A stretch of DNA of 64,000 nucleotides, taken from assembly GCA_013423385.1 (NCBI GenBank), contig BLZA01000011.1, positions 1 to 64,000 on the forward strand, written 5' to 3'. The number at the start of each line of letters is the position of its first letter. The first letter of the stretch is position 1. The stretch comes from Naganishia liquefaciens (Eukaryota; Basidiomycota; Tremellomycetes; Filobasidiales; Filobasidiaceae). The position numbers and the translations under genes were made by a program. The notes beneath the pieces are model-generated. The model worked only from the letters and a program-made list of their open reading frames with translations, was not told the origin of the DNA and did not search any database. Positions 63,034 to 64,000 of the stretch are shown in pieces.

Positions 63034-64000
63034 ATGGCGTCCCGTGGAAATCGTGCGATTCAGCAGTTTTACAAACTGCCTGTGCCGCCGCCGTCTCAGG
63101 TGAAGATGGCTGCGTATCGGCCAGTCTGCTTGGATCAACCACCAGACTTTCGAGCGGCGTTGAAGGAGGGTAAGGAATGATCCCGTCGCGTTGGCAAGAA
63201 TGACAATAAATAAAAATCCCTGTCTCCAGGCAAAACGCTCGTTGGAAGCTGCATGACAATCTTGAATAGCGATGTGGCCAGATTTACATCCAACATTGGC
63301 TTTGATTTTCTCTTCCTCGACCTGGAGCACACGCCCATGAGTCCAGAGACCGCTCGAGACATCATCAGAAGCGTACACGCTCAGTGAGTTGCCCAAAAAC
63401 CGGTCAAATCATTTTTAAGAGTTCTTCTACTAACGCATCCTCCATCACTAGCTCGGAAGGCGACACCCATGTGATTGTTCGGATACCGACATTCGGTCAT
63501 GAATGGGTAGCGTGGATGTTGGATGCGGGTGCCGCCGGGATTGTGGTCCCACACGTGAGTGCAGGATGACAAGCTCAGCAAAACGTAAATGTCGGTATTC
63601 ACTGGCCGTCGCCTTGGCAGTCGGAAACCGCGGAACAGGCCAAGCAGATTGTCGAAGCCGCGAAGTGAGTTACTCTGTCCATGCCAGCGCAGGGCTTTCA
63701 CTGAAGCATTCAACCGCACCAGATTCCCACCACTGGGCAAGCGGTCGTATCCACCTTTCACCGCGGTTCCTGGTCTGACAGATGTACGTTTCGAACGGGG
63801 ATAAACCACTGTCATAACGTTGACGCGACAAACTCGCTTTTTACAGGGTCTACCAAAGGGCAAGCAATCGCTTTATCAAGTATACAATGAGCACGCTGCC
63901 ATCATTATGCAGATTGAGAGCAAAAAGGGGTGCGAGAATGCAGAGGAGATCCTGGCGGTCCCAGGAGGTCAGCAGTCGAACACGTCAAACCCGGGAATAC
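63034..64000 (+). CDS. HpcH/HpaI-type aldolase (2-keto-3-deoxy acid aldolase family), 3' partial
   Basis: Six exons are in the window: 63034-63169, 63230-63383, 63452-63554, 63621-63664, 63723-63783 and 63847-63967, after which a GTCAGC donor suggests an intron that runs over the right edge. Motifs: LVGSCMTILNSDVARFTSN, FDFLFLDLEHTPMSPETARD (substrate pocket), THVIVRIPTF, MLDAGAAGIVVPH, EQAKQIVEAAKFPPLGKRS and IIMQIESKKG, where the Glu binds the divalent metal. Members split 4-hydroxy-2-oxo acids or deoxy-sugar acids to pyruvate plus an aldehyde. The substrate here is unknown. The ATG at 63034 gives a short N-terminal arm before the barrel, longer than in bacterial enzymes. The remaining C-terminal third lies outside. 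Confidence 0.9.

Overview
This window looks like nuclear DNA of a filamentous fungus, most likely a basidiomycete of the Agaricomycetes. Coding sequence is cut into many small exons by introns of about 45-65 nt, genes are packed on both strands with short divergent or convergent spacers, and the conserved proteins (CreC, Atg13, Rsp5, Rcf2, Mcp1, Vms1, Pep4, Mcr1) are fungal. A Rhizoctonia/Ceratobasidium-type genome is my impression only. Gene models were spliced by eye: each was accepted when exon phases closed, introns had GT-AG (or flagged GC-AG) ends, and the joined protein matched a family known to me.

Layout. 1-12.9 kb is repeat-rich: a non-LTR reverse transcriptase with a C-terminal restriction-like endonuclease (1-2306, cut by the window edge), a 54-bp tandem array (about 3.64-4.03 kb), a degenerate tRNA-Tyr-like sequence (4.89-4.97 kb), a fossil Ty3/gypsy chromovirus (about 5.2-11.2 kb, minus strand), and more repeats to 12.9 kb. 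From 13.0 kb the window is host genes. 13.0-19.1 kb: an uncharacterised membrane protein, CreC, tubulin cofactor C and Mge1. 19.5-26.7 kb: Atg13, a GFA-fold protein and thioredoxin reductase. 26.9-32.1 kb: Rsp5 and Rcf2. 32.7-35.4 kb: two doubtful genes. 35.8-42.9 kb: a small conserved fungal protein, dihydroxyacetone kinase, a BRI3-like membrane protein, Vms1 and Mcp1. 43.7-44.9 kb: a secreted double-psi beta-barrel protein, followed by about 3.2 kb with no convincing gene. 48.0-54.4 kb: a short-chain dehydrogenase, vacuolar proteinase A and an aldo-keto reductase. 54.7-60.8 kb: a metallo-beta-lactamase-like protein, an aromatic amino acid decarboxylase and a mitochondrial NADH-cytochrome b5 reductase. 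63.0 kb to the edge: an HpcH/HpaI-type aldolase, 3' partial.

The genes do not form one pathway. Themes recur: mitochondria (Mge1, Rcf2, Mcp1, Mcr1, Vms1, perhaps a thioredoxin reductase isoform), ubiquitin and protein turnover (CreC with its CreB partner elsewhere, Rsp5, Vms1, Atg13, Pep4) and redox or carbonyl metabolism (Trr1, SDR, AKR, Dak). This is ordinary fungal gene order rather than a cluster.

I found no clear new multi-gene system. The best candidate novelty is the Mcr1 homologue: between its membrane anchor and its FAD/NADH domains lies about 130 residues of Ala/Lys/Asp-rich repeats resembling LEA or apolipoprotein sequence. Other points are two GC-AG introns, very small exons, nested start codons in thioredoxin reductase, and homopolymer G/C runs inside introns.
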